Source: Micromussa lordhowensis (lineage: Eukaryota; Cnidaria; Anthozoa; Scleractinia; Lobophylliidae). From it: 64,000 bases of DNA. The DNA lies in contig OZ026604.1 in assembly GCA_964020085.1 (NCBI GenBank), positions 22,636,932 to 22,700,931 on the forward strand, given 5' to 3'. Below, piece after piece: positions 55,201 through 64,000 of the stretch. Numbering within the stretch: position 1 is the first letter of the stretch; every line of letters begins with the position of its first letter. The notes beneath the pieces are model-generated. The model had not been told where the DNA came from and searched no databases. It saw nothing but the letters and a program-made list of their open reading frames with translations. The position numbers were made by a program, and so were the translations under genes.

Positions 55201-55655
55201 GTTAAACTTCGGTTAAACTTCGGTTAAACTTCGGTTAAACTTCAGTTTAAACGTTCCTACAAATAAAACGATAACTGATATGAAAAGATAATATGCCTGG
55301 AAATGTTAAATTGTTATATCACAGCATAAACATCAGGGGTTCTCTTTTGTAGGATTTCCGTGATATTCCGCGTAAAATCTGCTCAGAAGATTAAACTGAC
55401 TGACCGCCATCTTCTCCAGCGCCTCGCTCCCATTCTCTCGCTATACATAGTTTACTTGCTGGCCTGGTCACTAGCGGGACCGAGTCACGTGACTGAGTCA
55501 AAGATGCCAGGAGATCTCAAGTTTGCTGAATGTTCCTTCGATTGGTGGGATCACGCCATCTTGATTTGTAAGTCTTTCAGTGTTATTGCGTATTGTACTG
55601 ACTGTAGCTGACGAGATTGATAAGAGGAGCCTAAGGGAGAGTTATAAGTACTCAG

Positions 55656-55714
<59 letters not shown>

Positions 55715-56187
55715 GTCAGTCAGTCAGACAGTTAGTCATTCAGTCAGTCAAGCAATCAATCAACCAATGAACCAACCAATCAATGAGTTTGTGTAATCGT
55801 TCAAGTACTTATCGGTACTAATTGGGGCACAAATTGAACTGATGCTAAACAAAATAAAATATGGCTGATTAAACTTCTTATCAAACATGTTCTAAAATGG
55901 GATTAAAATAGTATCTTTAGAAAGTTTAAAAACAAATACATAAAATCATCTACCTTTACTCTAAATTTCCTTTTCCCAGGAACTGTCTACGATGTTCTTT
56001 CAATTGTAAAGATCTCTTGTACTAATCACGATCTTCGTTTGTTCGCAGTTGAAATATTGTTCCTGTTTTGGGGAATACACTTGTGTTACAACGTCAGGAA
56101 AGCTCCCTCAGCCTTCAACGAGAGCAAGTTCATCAGCTGGTCAATCTACAATTTAACAGTGGTCACGTTTTTCCTCAAGATTACAAG
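49246..56187 (+). CDS. GPR158/GPR179-like class C orphan GPCR (5' seven exons)
   Basis: Coding exons 49246-50069, 50783-50909, 51381-51716, 52414-52482, 54587-54696, 55353-55567 and 56049-56187 join in phase to 606 aa; the 3' end is missing. The ATG at 49246 has an ACCATGG context and starts a signal peptide (MAGLFFLIYAFVVFPPVP). A long extracellular domain with several N-glycosylation sequons follows, and then a segment typical of GPR158 (DIALTNVDINQC, YRCVCKTGHYFPN, CRQCQPGCDTC). TM1 is at about 403-424, TM2 in exon 4 and TM3 in exon 5 (LCIVRLWFRHIGF, KTWR). RVKSAQKIKLTD is the second intracellular loop. TM4 is LYIVYLLAW and TM5 begins FLFWGIHLCYNVRKAPSAFN, where PSAF is a family hallmark. 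Vertebrate GPR158 is a neuronal glycine receptor with an extracellular Cache domain. The ligand here is unknown. Confidence 0.85.
50968..51190 (+). mobile_element. tRNA-derived SINE in GPR158-like intron 2
   Basis: A-box-like GATGGTCTAATGGTTGGCGC and B-box-like GAGTTCGAGCC head, then CAGTGTCCCTCTCCACCCAG, TATAAATGGTTACCAGC, TGAATGCTGAGGGTAACCC, GATGGACTAGCATCCCATCC and CTTCATGCTAC. Part of the A-B spacing is lost. Same family as 12099-12345. Confidence 0.75.
53005..53437. mobile_element. Foldback element with about 150-bp arms in GPR158-like intron 4
   Basis: The left arm (53005-53160) reads AGTCCCTTTGCAGCTCTGGT then CACGTGACC, followed by AATGCCAGAAATGGAAAGAG and AATGGCCAAGATTGAACCCC. The right arm (about 53285-53437) carries the inverse: GGGGCCTCAAACTTGGCCAT, CCCATTTCTGTCATT, GTAGGTCACGTG and AGCTGCAAAGGGCCTATT. 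A single arm of the same family precedes the HEPN-TPR gene. Confidence 0.7.
53437..53692 (-). mobile_element. tRNA-derived SINE, second family, with 20-bp tandem tail
   Basis: The minus strand begins GGGATGGCGCAGTGGTGAGA with an intact A box and has B box GGGTTCGATTCCCGG, then a body with TTCTCCGAGTTCTCCGG and GGTTTTCCTCCCTCC. At the head side (plus strand 53638-53690) a unit CTGCTCCCCTGCGCCACCC is repeated about three times, so the head was probably duplicated in tandem. Confidence 0.75.
53692..54360 (-). mobile_element. 5'-truncated non-LTR retrotransposon remnant
   Basis: Minus-strand translation shows the typical end of a LINE reverse transcriptase ORF2: SKTVGLIAKLRHFVP, SLISPYITYGLSVWGQ, LQKRVLRFMYFAKRND, HTIPLFINAKFLPL and, after a frameshift, LLWNEIPSSLRELPKRTFK. 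At least one in-frame stop and one frameshift make it inactive. It lies antisense in GPR158-like intron 4, next to the SINE at 53437-53692. Confidence 0.75.
54995..55252 (+). repeat. 11-mer tandem repeat (TTAAACTTCGG)n
   Basis: About 20 degenerate units of roughly 10-11 bp built on TTAAACTTCGG with variants TCAAACTTGG and TTAAACATCGG. It occupies most of the short intron 5 of the GPR158-like gene, ending about 100 bp before exon 6. Confidence 0.8.
55651..55730 (+). repeat. (TCAA)n microsatellite
   Basis: About 14 near-perfect TCAA units, grading into TCAG units and degenerate copies up to about 55785. Located in GPR158-like intron 6. Confidence 0.85.
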
Positions 56188-56796
56188 GTACAGTTAGTAA
56201 AAACAGGGAATGTTACGACTGACTTATATTTTTAGTTGCACGCGCCGTTCACGTGTGAAATGAATAGTGCAATTTGATTGGTGGTTTAAGCAGTGCAGAA
56301 TTTTTCAATTGAATTGCTCGCGCTTGATTTCTAAAAAAAAATTATACACAGCAAAAACTGCGGGGAAAAATCGTGTAAGAGGAGCCATAGGGAAGGAGCC
56401 ATGTTTTCTACTATCCGAGCCCTATCTTTTATCGTAAAACAATTCTTGCAGTGATTGGCCACCAAAAAAATATGCACAGCCTAAAGGTGAGAGGGAGAGA
56501 TCTAATTGATCATGCTTGTCTGGGTGACATGTAAAACGTTGTCCTTGTTCTTTTGGTTGTTCATATGTTCACACACACCCCTTCCAGGCGTACAGCGAAA
56601 AACGGCGATCGAAAAGAGGAGAGAAGGGCTTGGTGCGAGGAGCGAGGATCGAACGAGTACGAACGGTTTTCATAAATCCATCACTCCTGTTAATAAATGT
56701 GATAGAGCACGTGGTGTTAAACAAGTTTGGAGCCAAAAAGGTCATAAGACCGAAATCGATAATAAAGTAAATGCAGAAATGTCACGAACCGCATAT

Positions 56797-57125
56797 TTTA
56801 TACATTCGTTCATTCATTCGTTGGTTCGTTCGTTCGATCGTTCGTTCGTTTGTTCGTTCGTTCGTTCTCTTGTTCGTTCGTTCTGTCGTCCGTCCGTCCG
56901 TTCGTTCGTTCGTTCGTTCTCTTGTTCGTTCGTTCTGTCGTCCTTCCGTCCGTTCGTTCTTTCGTTCGTTCTTTCGTTCGTTCGTTCGTTCGTTCGTTCG
57001 TTGGATCGTTCGTTCGTTCGTTCGTTCAATCGTTCGTTCATTCATTCTTTCGTTCGTTCTTTCTTTCGTTTATTCGTTCGTCCGTTCTTTGATTCGTCCG
57101 TTCTTTCGTTCGTTCGTTCGTTTCT
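56797..57125 (+). repeat. (TTCG)n/(CGTT)n microsatellite
   Basis: About 330 bp of TTCG-type tetranucleotides with interruptions. Because the unit length is not a multiple of three, four codons cycle and several frames stay open on both strands (Ser/Phe/Val/Arg plus strand, Asn/Glu/Arg/Thr minus strand). These are not genes. Confidence 0.9.
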
Positions 57126-57324
57126 CATAACTCATTTACAGAGTTGAAGAACTTAAAAGCCAGATCAAAGAGATTTTAATTTTACTGTAACTTTGATTTG
57201 ACGCAGATATCTTCCAACTGTTTTTTTATTCAGTGTTCTTTGAAGTGTTGAACTTCACTCGGACTGTCGTACCATTCAATGTTTGTGAATGAGAAAGACA
57301 TGTGTAATTGTCTATTCCTTCAGT

Positions 57325-57580
57325 TTGGAAGTGATAAGGTGGTGACAGCCAGGAAAAGGAATGGGTATAGACCAGGACTTCGGTTCGAAAATACATTTTA
57401 CGATCCGTACAGTTTGGCAGATCGTAAAAGACTGTTATTGGTCTATGTGCGATCGGAAAATTGCATAAGGGCGCTCAGAATATAAACGTCTCACTTTAGC
57501 CAGGAGGTGAAACGGTTTGTACGGATCATAAACGCAGTTTTCGGTCTGAATACGATCCGAAAACTGCATCTCATTAAGCT
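57325..57580. repeat. Imperfect foldback element
   Basis: TTTTACGATCCGTACAGTTT at about 57396 faces GTTTGTACGGATCATAAACG at about 57514. Outer segments are less similar. Likely a decayed MITE. Confidence 0.35.
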
Positions 57581-57607
57581 GACTATTTAACAACTAGACC
57601 CGTAGAC

Positions 57608-57666
57608 CTTTCGGGCTACGGGTCAATAGCCCATGAGGCGAAGCCGAATGGGCTATTGACCCGTGG
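57608..57666. repeat. Palindrome around GGGTCAATAGCCCAT
   Basis: ACGGGTCAATAGCCCAT and ATGGGCTATTGACCCGT form perfect arms around a loop of about 14 nt. An additional small hairpin, ACCCGTAGACC with GGGCTACGGGT, abuts it on the left. Confidence 0.65.
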
Positions 57667-57716
57667 CACTTGAGGGCTTGGGGTCTTAGGGTTAGGAAAA
57701 GGGTTATCACCAACGA

Positions 57717-57877
57717 GTATCACCCAACTAGTCGGACAGAAATGGCAATAATAAAGTTAGCAAATGTAAGTTGAAGAAATATTTATTTGGGACTAAAACA
57801 TAAGAAAGCATCACGCTCGATGGCGTAGCCAATTAAAATGCAGGATTTGCATTAGTCCACCAGTTGGGTGATACTAA
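57717..57877. repeat. Foldback element with AGTATCACCCAACT ends
   Basis: AGTATCACCCAACTAGTCGG at the left and CCACCAGTTGGGTGATACT at the right are inverted copies about 115 bp apart. The interior is AT-rich and non-coding. Confidence 0.55.
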
Positions 57878-59144
57878 AATATGAATATAACTAGAAACCA
57901 CGTTTTATTCAGGGAGAGGGTGGAACGAAAAAAATCCCAATCCTTCCCCCAAAGTCACTTCTCAATAATGGCCCGTCCTTTAGTGATCTTTAGTGGTTCG
58001 AAAATAACTGGTGAGTGAGTTAATATTGTTTTTTAAAGGCTTTTCCCATAATCAGAGCAATTGCAAACTTATTTTATTTGCTTTTCATGTGTCTAAAAAT
58101 GTTTTTCATCGAGTAAATTGCCTGAGGATAAAAAATAAAAATCTAAATTTACTGCGAAATGGGGGGCCTAAAAACATTTTTAAAAAAAGTCAATATGCTG
58201 ATGTTGATATTAAATTCTTCGTATGGAGCGTGCAAGCAAACGTTGTTGATACGAGGTCTACGGGTCGTATTTTGTATCGGTAAATCTCAGACGAACTCTT
58301 TTTGACAAATTCAAGCACCATCACGTAAGATTTAATACGTGATCTGTAGAAGTTGTAGGTTTTGTAAGGCCAAAGGAGTGCGAGTTATTCAGTCGAAATT
58401 TTGAAACCCACAATGTGCGTCATAGAAACCATTTCAAGTCACGGTCTTAATTAATTGCTGTCATGGGGACTGTATGGGGTCAAATGGTGGTCAAGTGTTT
58501 TGTTTGGTAGTTCAAGTGGACCAAGTGCTTAAAACGTCTGTTTTTAGAATGATCCGAATGGGCCTTTTTGTAAACACGTAGTGTACTCTTAGGTTTGTAT
58601 AGTCTATGGTTTTAAATGTTGTTTCCTCAACGAGCTCTTCATTCAAACGAAGACTTCAATAATGAGCTTGCCAAGCTGCAATATCAATGACCGAATGGCT
58701 ATTATCTGCTAGATTAAGCATTTTGAGTTCAACCGAATTGGTGCGGTTCCTTGCTATCGTGATAGACCGCATGTTGAAAATAGTTTCGGAATTGTGTCAG
58801 CCAGTTCAATCAACTTACAGATATATTTGTTTCTTGTTCCGCTTATATTGAACGCAGTTCACTGTCACAAAACACAGAACTTTATATGTTGTCTGCCCTC
58901 GAGCGACCTTGGCAAAAAACCTATGTTTCATGCGTCAGCAGTGTTCCGGTCAAATAGTGGCCGCATTCCGGAACAAAACAATGCAATAACATGGCATAAT
59001 ATTTCACGATATCAATGCGGTTTGTAGATATTTGCGACTTACTGTACGCTGAGGGAAAATATTCCCCAGTATCTGCAGGCGTTATTACAAAATATGACAA
59101 CCTTTACAGAATAGTCGCTTGGGGAGAACTGTAAAACTAGAGAG

Positions 59145-59390
59145 CACCACATGGTGAAAGAACTACTCAGTAGTTTTCATTTCAATGGTAACACATTAGG
59201 GTTTTATTCAAAGATTTAAAAGTTGGAACCGCTTTGCGAACAGTATGAAGGAACCGCTCAATAGCTTTCATTTGAATGGTCAAACACTATGGTTAAAAAG
59301 TTAGTGAAGACCTTGTACAACATGAGAATGGAACTCACTAATTTTCCTTTGAACACACACTCCACCTTGTTCACCATAAAATAGTGTTAC
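59145..59390. repeat. Three-unit array of the repeat family seen at 1968-2172
   Basis: The units carry CTCAGTAGTTTTCATTTCAA, CTCAATAGCTTTCATTTGAA and a weaker third copy. Each is followed by TGGT(C)A(A)ACAC and a TATGGTT-like or AGGGTTT-like segment. In reverse complement they match the AAATGAAAGCTATTGAG core of the 1968-2172 pair. Confidence 0.5.
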
Positions 59391-60627
59391 ATGATAGTAT
59401 TGCTCGTTAATTGCTCGTTTTCAACTCTTCAACCCAATTTGATCCTCACTCCGGCCCACAAAGTATTAAATACGGTACGATTTTTTGGTCATCTTCAGTT
59501 AAAGATGATTTCCAGTCCGTACTGCGCACTCTCGAGAGTTTGTTTGCGTTTTTTGTTTTCATGTGAGACATCACAAAAAGCCAACATTTCGCAACTACTT
59601 ACATGAAGTAAGTCGACCGCCATTTATGGACGCAAGGCTTTTCTCATATCACTTGATGAAACAACTTTGCAGCTGTAAAAAGCAATGAAGCTGTTGGAAA
59701 AAGAATTTGGGCCTCAAGGATTCATATATGTAGTTCGTAACGAATAACATCGATTCGCATTCCATCAAGTGAGATTATAAACATTAGGGAACTGACACTG
59801 CGCAGTACGGATTGGAAATCATCTTTAATGTTGAATTAATTCTGTGTATAGAAATCTTCGTTTTCGAAATTCTTTTCGTGTTTTTTTCGAACTGAGACAA
59901 TAAATACTGTATAAATATATATTTTGTTTGTTAGTGTTACCATGGAAACGATCTATTATCACTCCTTAACGGCTTTTTTCTTTGGTTCATTAATGCAATA
60001 TATGTCGTCGGCGAAGGGCTGATCATTTTGATAAAATTTCTGACTGAAATAGTAAACAACTGGTGTATTTTAAGACCTGTGTGTTGGAAAGCTGCTGGTT
60101 TGATATTATTTTAAGGTGGGAAAACGGAAATTCTTTGGACAGTATAGCACTTAGTTTAGATTTCGAACACGTAACAAATCTCGTAGATTGAAAAGAGAAT
60201 TAAGCACTTGCACTATCAGTTGTTATCAATGAATGTTGCTTTAATCGGCCATGACCCGTGATTAAGGTTGCTCAACAAACTGTGTATTGCGACACGTCAA
60301 TTCGCTGCGCTTTTTTGTATTGTCAATATTACTTTTGCCAAGTGAATGCACATACCTGGACAAGGCTTCGATTGTAATCACGCTTTTTTGCCGTAGTGTT
60401 TGCATGGCAAACAGAAACCAGGAAAAAAAATGCTACAAACAGAAAAGGAGCTTGGTTTAAGCATTCCGCTCAGTTTCATCGCATTGTAAAGCAATTATTA
60501 CGATTTCTAGATTCAATACTTTATGCTAAATACTCAGTTGTATTCGCAGCGTGTTTCACAAATCGTTGTCAGTTTCACGTGCACCAGGTGTGTGAAGCGC
60601 AATACCAGCTCCTTAAATTGTATTGTG

Positions 60628-60830
60628 GTCGGTCGCCCGGGGGGGTGGGATGGGGGAGGATTCCCATATAACAAGGACGGGGTGTTCGTTCGTCGTTTTC
60701 CTCCCCTAAGAGGTAGCAATTCTTACATCACGCATTATTTCTTGTCATGTTATTTCGGGTCAATACCCCAAAAGGTACTGCAAAAGCTCCCCCCCCCAGC
60801 CCGCCGGTGGTGGGTATTACTCATTTTCTG
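60628..60830. repeat. Dispersed G-run repeat, copy 3
   Basis: GGTCGCCCGGGGGGGTGGGA, CCCATATAACAAGGACGGGG, TGTTCGTT, CCCCTAAGAGGTAGCAATTC and GGGTCAATACCCCAAAAGGT resemble the 39930-40250 copy. A run of nine C and a G+C-rich segment close it. Confidence 0.5.
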
Positions 60831-62041
60831 ATAGCTCGAGTGTGGCTGGAATGTGCTCGTTAATTATCTGTTTTGAGTCCTTTTTGCTTGGTCCTCGATC
60901 CTAAGCCCAAAATAGAACTCTTCAGAAATAAATTCAGTTAAAAATAGCTTGTTTTCCTGAATAATATTGAAAGACTCGGGCTGGATAACGCTATCCAACG
61001 GAAAGAGTACTCTCTTGTGGATTAAAAATATCTGACTTCGCCAGCAAATGGATGGTGATTTTTTTCTGTCCAACACTAGAACCCATACTTCTCGATCTAG
61101 AGGCAAACGCGCGGACTATTTGAGGTATACGGTTTTTAAACGAGAATCAGTTGTTTGGCTCGCTTTGGTCTCGTTCAGAATCATCGTTTGAACTTTGAAC
61201 TGAATGGATTTAACCATTCAAACAAATTCACTGACCATTCTAGTGGTAGTGATTTTTTAGGATATCTTATATTGCTTAAGTTAATTGAACCCGTGCACGC
61301 AATCACTCTTAAAATCTAAAACAGGAAAGTACCTATCGGAGAAATTATAAATAATCTGTTATCCGTTTTTGTTTGGAAAGAAAACAATAATTGAGTGTGT
61401 TTGAAGGGAGTGTTTATTGTGGTTGCCGAAAAGGAAATAGCGGTTATTTCTTTCACTAACTAGTTCTTTTGTGCCTTCACTGAATCCTGTTGTCTTCTGG
61501 TCCCCGTTTCCTGGCCTTTGCGAATTTGACGGTTGTAAATCAAATTGTCCGCCCTGATGTATATTTTTTTGTAATTTTTTTCTTTCCTTCAGAGTGAATA
61601 AGCCACTTCAATGTCGGAAGAGGCTTTTAAATGGGTTCGTAAATTACTTGTTTATCATAATAAACTTTGCAGAAACCCATTGAACGCGAGGTTGTTTCAG
61701 CCAGTGATTGTGAATGGGTTCTTAATACACATTAAACTGCAAATCAAGTTGTCATATCCGTGGTAGAGAAAAGAACAAGGCATACATTTTTTTATCTTTT
61801 TTTTCTTAAAGGACAAAAAAAAACATCCGCCTTATACTTTTTTAGAGAATGGGGGATTAATACATTGAACGTAAAAAATAAGTGGAAAACTGTTAACATG
61901 GCGATTGCTGTAATTCAAAGTCAACCATTCTGAAAAATTCAACTAAAAGAAGCATGTATCGTTATCTGGACGCCGAAGCAGTACTCCATCTTTCATTTCC
62001 GAAACACAAAGGGGCCGATCAAAACATTCAGGCTGTTTATT

Positions 62042-62680
62042 TTACTTGTGATGGGCTGGTTTCCTTCCACTAGCACTGTCATTTACTTCCTTTTGGTCAG
62101 CCCCACTGCGTTTTTCCACCACGTAAATCTTACTTGTTTCCTGGTGTGATGTCGTGCATGTATGTGGGCAGGATTTTGATTTCTCGAACGGAAACTGGCG
62201 GCGACCCACGCCAGCTGCCGTGCTAGCTTCACCACTGCTGCTTGTCATTGTTAGATCGTGATGAGAAAGCAAGATGTTTACGAGCGTGGGCGAACTGTCA
62301 TTACATGGGTCATTACATGGGTTTCCTGGTTCGTTTTAAGACTGATTTTGTTTTATTAGAAGTTAGATTTAATTCTAACACTTGTGTTAATTGTTGATGG
62401 TTTGTTTGATCAAGCACACGTGATAGTCATATCATCACGATCTTCACTGCTGATCAAATATTAACACGGATTTATAATCAATATTTGAAGTTTTTTTTCC
62501 CTCGTCTCTTTTAGCCAATGTGACGTTGGATGCAATTTTCCTCGCACGTTCTTTCACTATGTTTCCTCCTACTAGCATCTTATAGCAGTTATATAACTTT
62601 TCTTCAAGGACGCTTTTCCGATCGTCTAGAAATGTTCTTGAACCGGGGCTATTTCTGTAAGCTCTTGGGCACGCGTTCAT
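62042..62680 (-). CDS. Hypothetical minus-strand gene, two possible exons
   Basis: The frame from an ATG at 62680 reads MNACPRAYRNSPGSRTF and LEEKLYNCYKMLVGG with plausible composition as far as about 62510. A second frame (about 62309-62042) reads SPTLVNILLSHHDL, SSSGEASTAAGVGRRQFPFE and KIYVVEKRSGADQKEV, and ends at a TAA overlapping an AATAAA on this strand. An acceptor-like GACAG precedes it, but I found no convincing donor to link the two. No family is recognised. It may be one small gene, two unrelated frames or chance. Confidence 0.25.
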
Positions 62681-63492
62681 TTTTTAAAATGCGTCACTAA
62701 CCTTATATCGGTCAAAATGCTTCGCTCTTGCCCTGAAGGTATTTCAGCAGAAAAGCAGATCATGGGGCTTAATGCTACCATTGACGAAGTTTATTGTTTT
62801 GTTGTACGTCATCGCTCGATCGATTGTCTGACAGAACGTTCGCGAGAACACGCGGACACAAAACTCTACAATCATGCTGTGAAAGCAATTAGTTTCGAAA
62901 ATAAATCTCGCAACTTTGATTCCAGCCCACAAATTTCTTAGCGAAAAATCCTTTCAGCTGAGGGCTTATCACGGCTAGATATGGAATTTCCTTCTATATT
63001 TCGGCCAAATATAAACATAATCTTCTTTTAAAGTATCAATACGTTGAAAAATTCAAATACACGTCGCGAATTGCAGTAAGAGCATAAAGCTCTCAGCCCC
63101 GAAGGAACGCTTTGCTTATAGTTGCCACGAGCAAAGTGATCGATCAATTTTGAAAACATGCCTTTGCTTCCGTGCTCAGCGTGTTTTCAACAGGTTTTAT
63201 TTTTAGGTGAGATTAGAGGCGTGAAGTGTATTCAATGCGTTTTTGTTCGTTCGATATAAGTGTTTATCGATCGGGCTGTTGAGCAATTGATTGACGTCAT
63301 TGTTTTCCTTAAAAGGCCCACTCACTTGACAAATAGCGAGTCAGTCATATTTTGAAGGCACGTCGCGCGTTTCTTCCAGGTTCCATCGCATTCGAATTAA
63401 CAAAACCTGTACGGTTTATTTCGCATACATTAGCTGCTCTTTCGTGTGATTTTCACCAACAGTGCTTGTCTTTATTCAGTATATACCACACA

Positions 63493-63501
63493 ATGGGGAA
63501 G
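63493..63501 (+). CDS. Possible first coding exon (MGK) of a gene running off the window
   Basis: ACACAATGGGGAAG is followed at once by the strong donor GTAAGT, giving Met-Gly-Lys in phase 0. A TATA-like TATATACC lies just upstream, at 63480-63487. The last 20 bases of the window follow a TTTACGCCAG acceptor-like site at 63971-63980 and could continue in phase (KRLYTI). The product cannot be identified from nine bases. Confidence 0.25.
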
Positions 63502-64000
63502 GTAAGTAGAGTGACTCTTGCCTTGTATAATTTAATTGTAAGATGTTATTGAATATACTATGTGAATTGAACTGCCACGGCGAGAGCGTTTTGCGCTACT
63601 AAACATATTACCGAAAGCGTCCAAATTTTGTAGAGAAATAAAACTCCACTCTGGTCAGATGTGAGTTTAATTGTGTTTGCGGTTTTAATCTGCCCCTGAT
63701 TACACATGTCTCTGTGAACGACAGCCTTCATGAATTATACCAAGTTACTCATTGATATTTTTAATTCAACTCAAACAAATTTATTGTCCATTGATGTTCA
63801 CCAATTTCGTTTATTTTTTCCCTTTTGGCAAGCTGTTCATGGTTAAGACTCCTTAGTCATTTAGTAGTCATATTAGCTTCAGAAAATTTTGAAAGGAATT
63901 TAAATATCGGCCTGTGTCGTGACACCTAATTTATATTCACTGTGTATTCTCTTATTTTTTTTTCTTGACCTTTACGCCAGAAGAGGCTCTATACGATAAC

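Larger units (their letters stand above)
56188..64000. other. Downstream region of the GPR158-like gene; repeats, no firm exon
   Basis: The last visible GPR158-like exon ends with a GT donor at 56188, so the gene continues, but I could not identify exons for TM6-TM7 here. The interval holds a TTCG microsatellite, foldback elements near 57325-57880, an inverted tandem repeat array at 59145-59390, a G-run repeat at 60628-60830 and two weak gene candidates at 62042-62680 and 63493-63501. Confidence 0.5.

Noticed and set aside
55651..55785. CRISPR-like regular repeats
   Set aside because: Simple TCAA/TCAG tetranucleotide microsatellite in an animal genome, without spacers.
56506..57147. Open frames rich in SFVRSF and NERTNERT on both strands
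   Set aside because: They are translations of the (TTCG)n microsatellite, open in several frames at once, with no start context or domain.
61592..61680. Acceptor-preceded segment ending ...INFAETH as a possible TM6/TM7 exon of the GPR158-like gene
   Set aside because: The phase fits, but the peptide stops immediately after ETH and lacks the family's downstream helix, so similarity to the FAHTH-like segment looks accidental.
62717..62941. 74-aa plus-strand ORF
   Set aside because: It has an ATG but no domain, no flanking splice or polyadenylation support, and overlaps an equal-sized open frame on the other strand.
63981..64000. Window-end segment as the next GPR158-like exon
   Set aside because: In the phase required after 56187 it reads into a stop (TAA) within 20 bases.

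Overview
The window is nuclear DNA from an animal. Genes are widely spaced, coding exons are short with GT-AG introns, and introns and spacers are packed with tRNA-derived SINEs, foldback/MITE elements, minisatellites and retroelement debris. The presence of a GPR158-like orphan receptor, KICSTOR, Elongator and SCF subunits, a HEPN(DZIP3)-type plus TPR protein and a tyrosine-recombinase retrotransposon fits an anthozoan cnidarian, most likely a stony coral. That taxonomic call is inference from gene and repeat style, not a database match.

Layout. (1) 353-15941, minus strand: a complete 12-exon cytosolic inorganic pyrophosphatase (PPA1-like, 294 aa assembled by splice phase). Its intron 8 holds a full Ngaro-like tyrosine-recombinase retrotransposon (about 3836-9265, plus strand) with split direct repeats A1-ORFs-B1-A2-B2 in which both repeat pairs look identical. 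(2) 18386-19054, minus: a single-exon KCTD6/21-type BTB protein, head-to-head with (3) ITFG2, plus, four exons 19495-25956, a KICSTOR subunit. (4) 25957-31151: a repeat-rich spacer with a hammerhead-like motif and a TTAA-flanked 1-kb element. (5) 31152-33156, plus: a HEPN-TPR gene with about eleven 42-residue TPRs, broken by a 4-nt frameshift at 32745-32748. (6) ELP6, minus, exons 40373 down to 36218, whose conserved C-terminus I could not find. It shares a 121-bp divergent promoter with (7) FBXW2, plus, six exons 40495-45497. (8) 49246-56187 and onwards, plus: seven exons of a GPR158/GPR179-like class C GPCR (signal peptide, extracellular domain, TM1 to about TM5), with the 3' part missing. 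(9) 56188-64000: mostly repeats, with two weak gene candidates (minus 62042-62680; plus 63493-63501).

The recognised host genes do not form one pathway. They are housekeeping functions (PPi hydrolysis, tRNA wobble modification, ubiquitin ligation, amino-acid control of mTORC1) arranged in two divergent pairs (KCTD/ITFG2 and ELP6/FBXW2), followed by a neuronal-type receptor. The most unusual items are the young, structurally complete Ngaro-like element inside PPA1, the frameshifted HEPN-TPR gene with a fragment of another TPR about 3 kb downstream, tandem copies of a splice acceptor plus exon edge in PPA1 intron 3, and several foldback families with clear target duplications.
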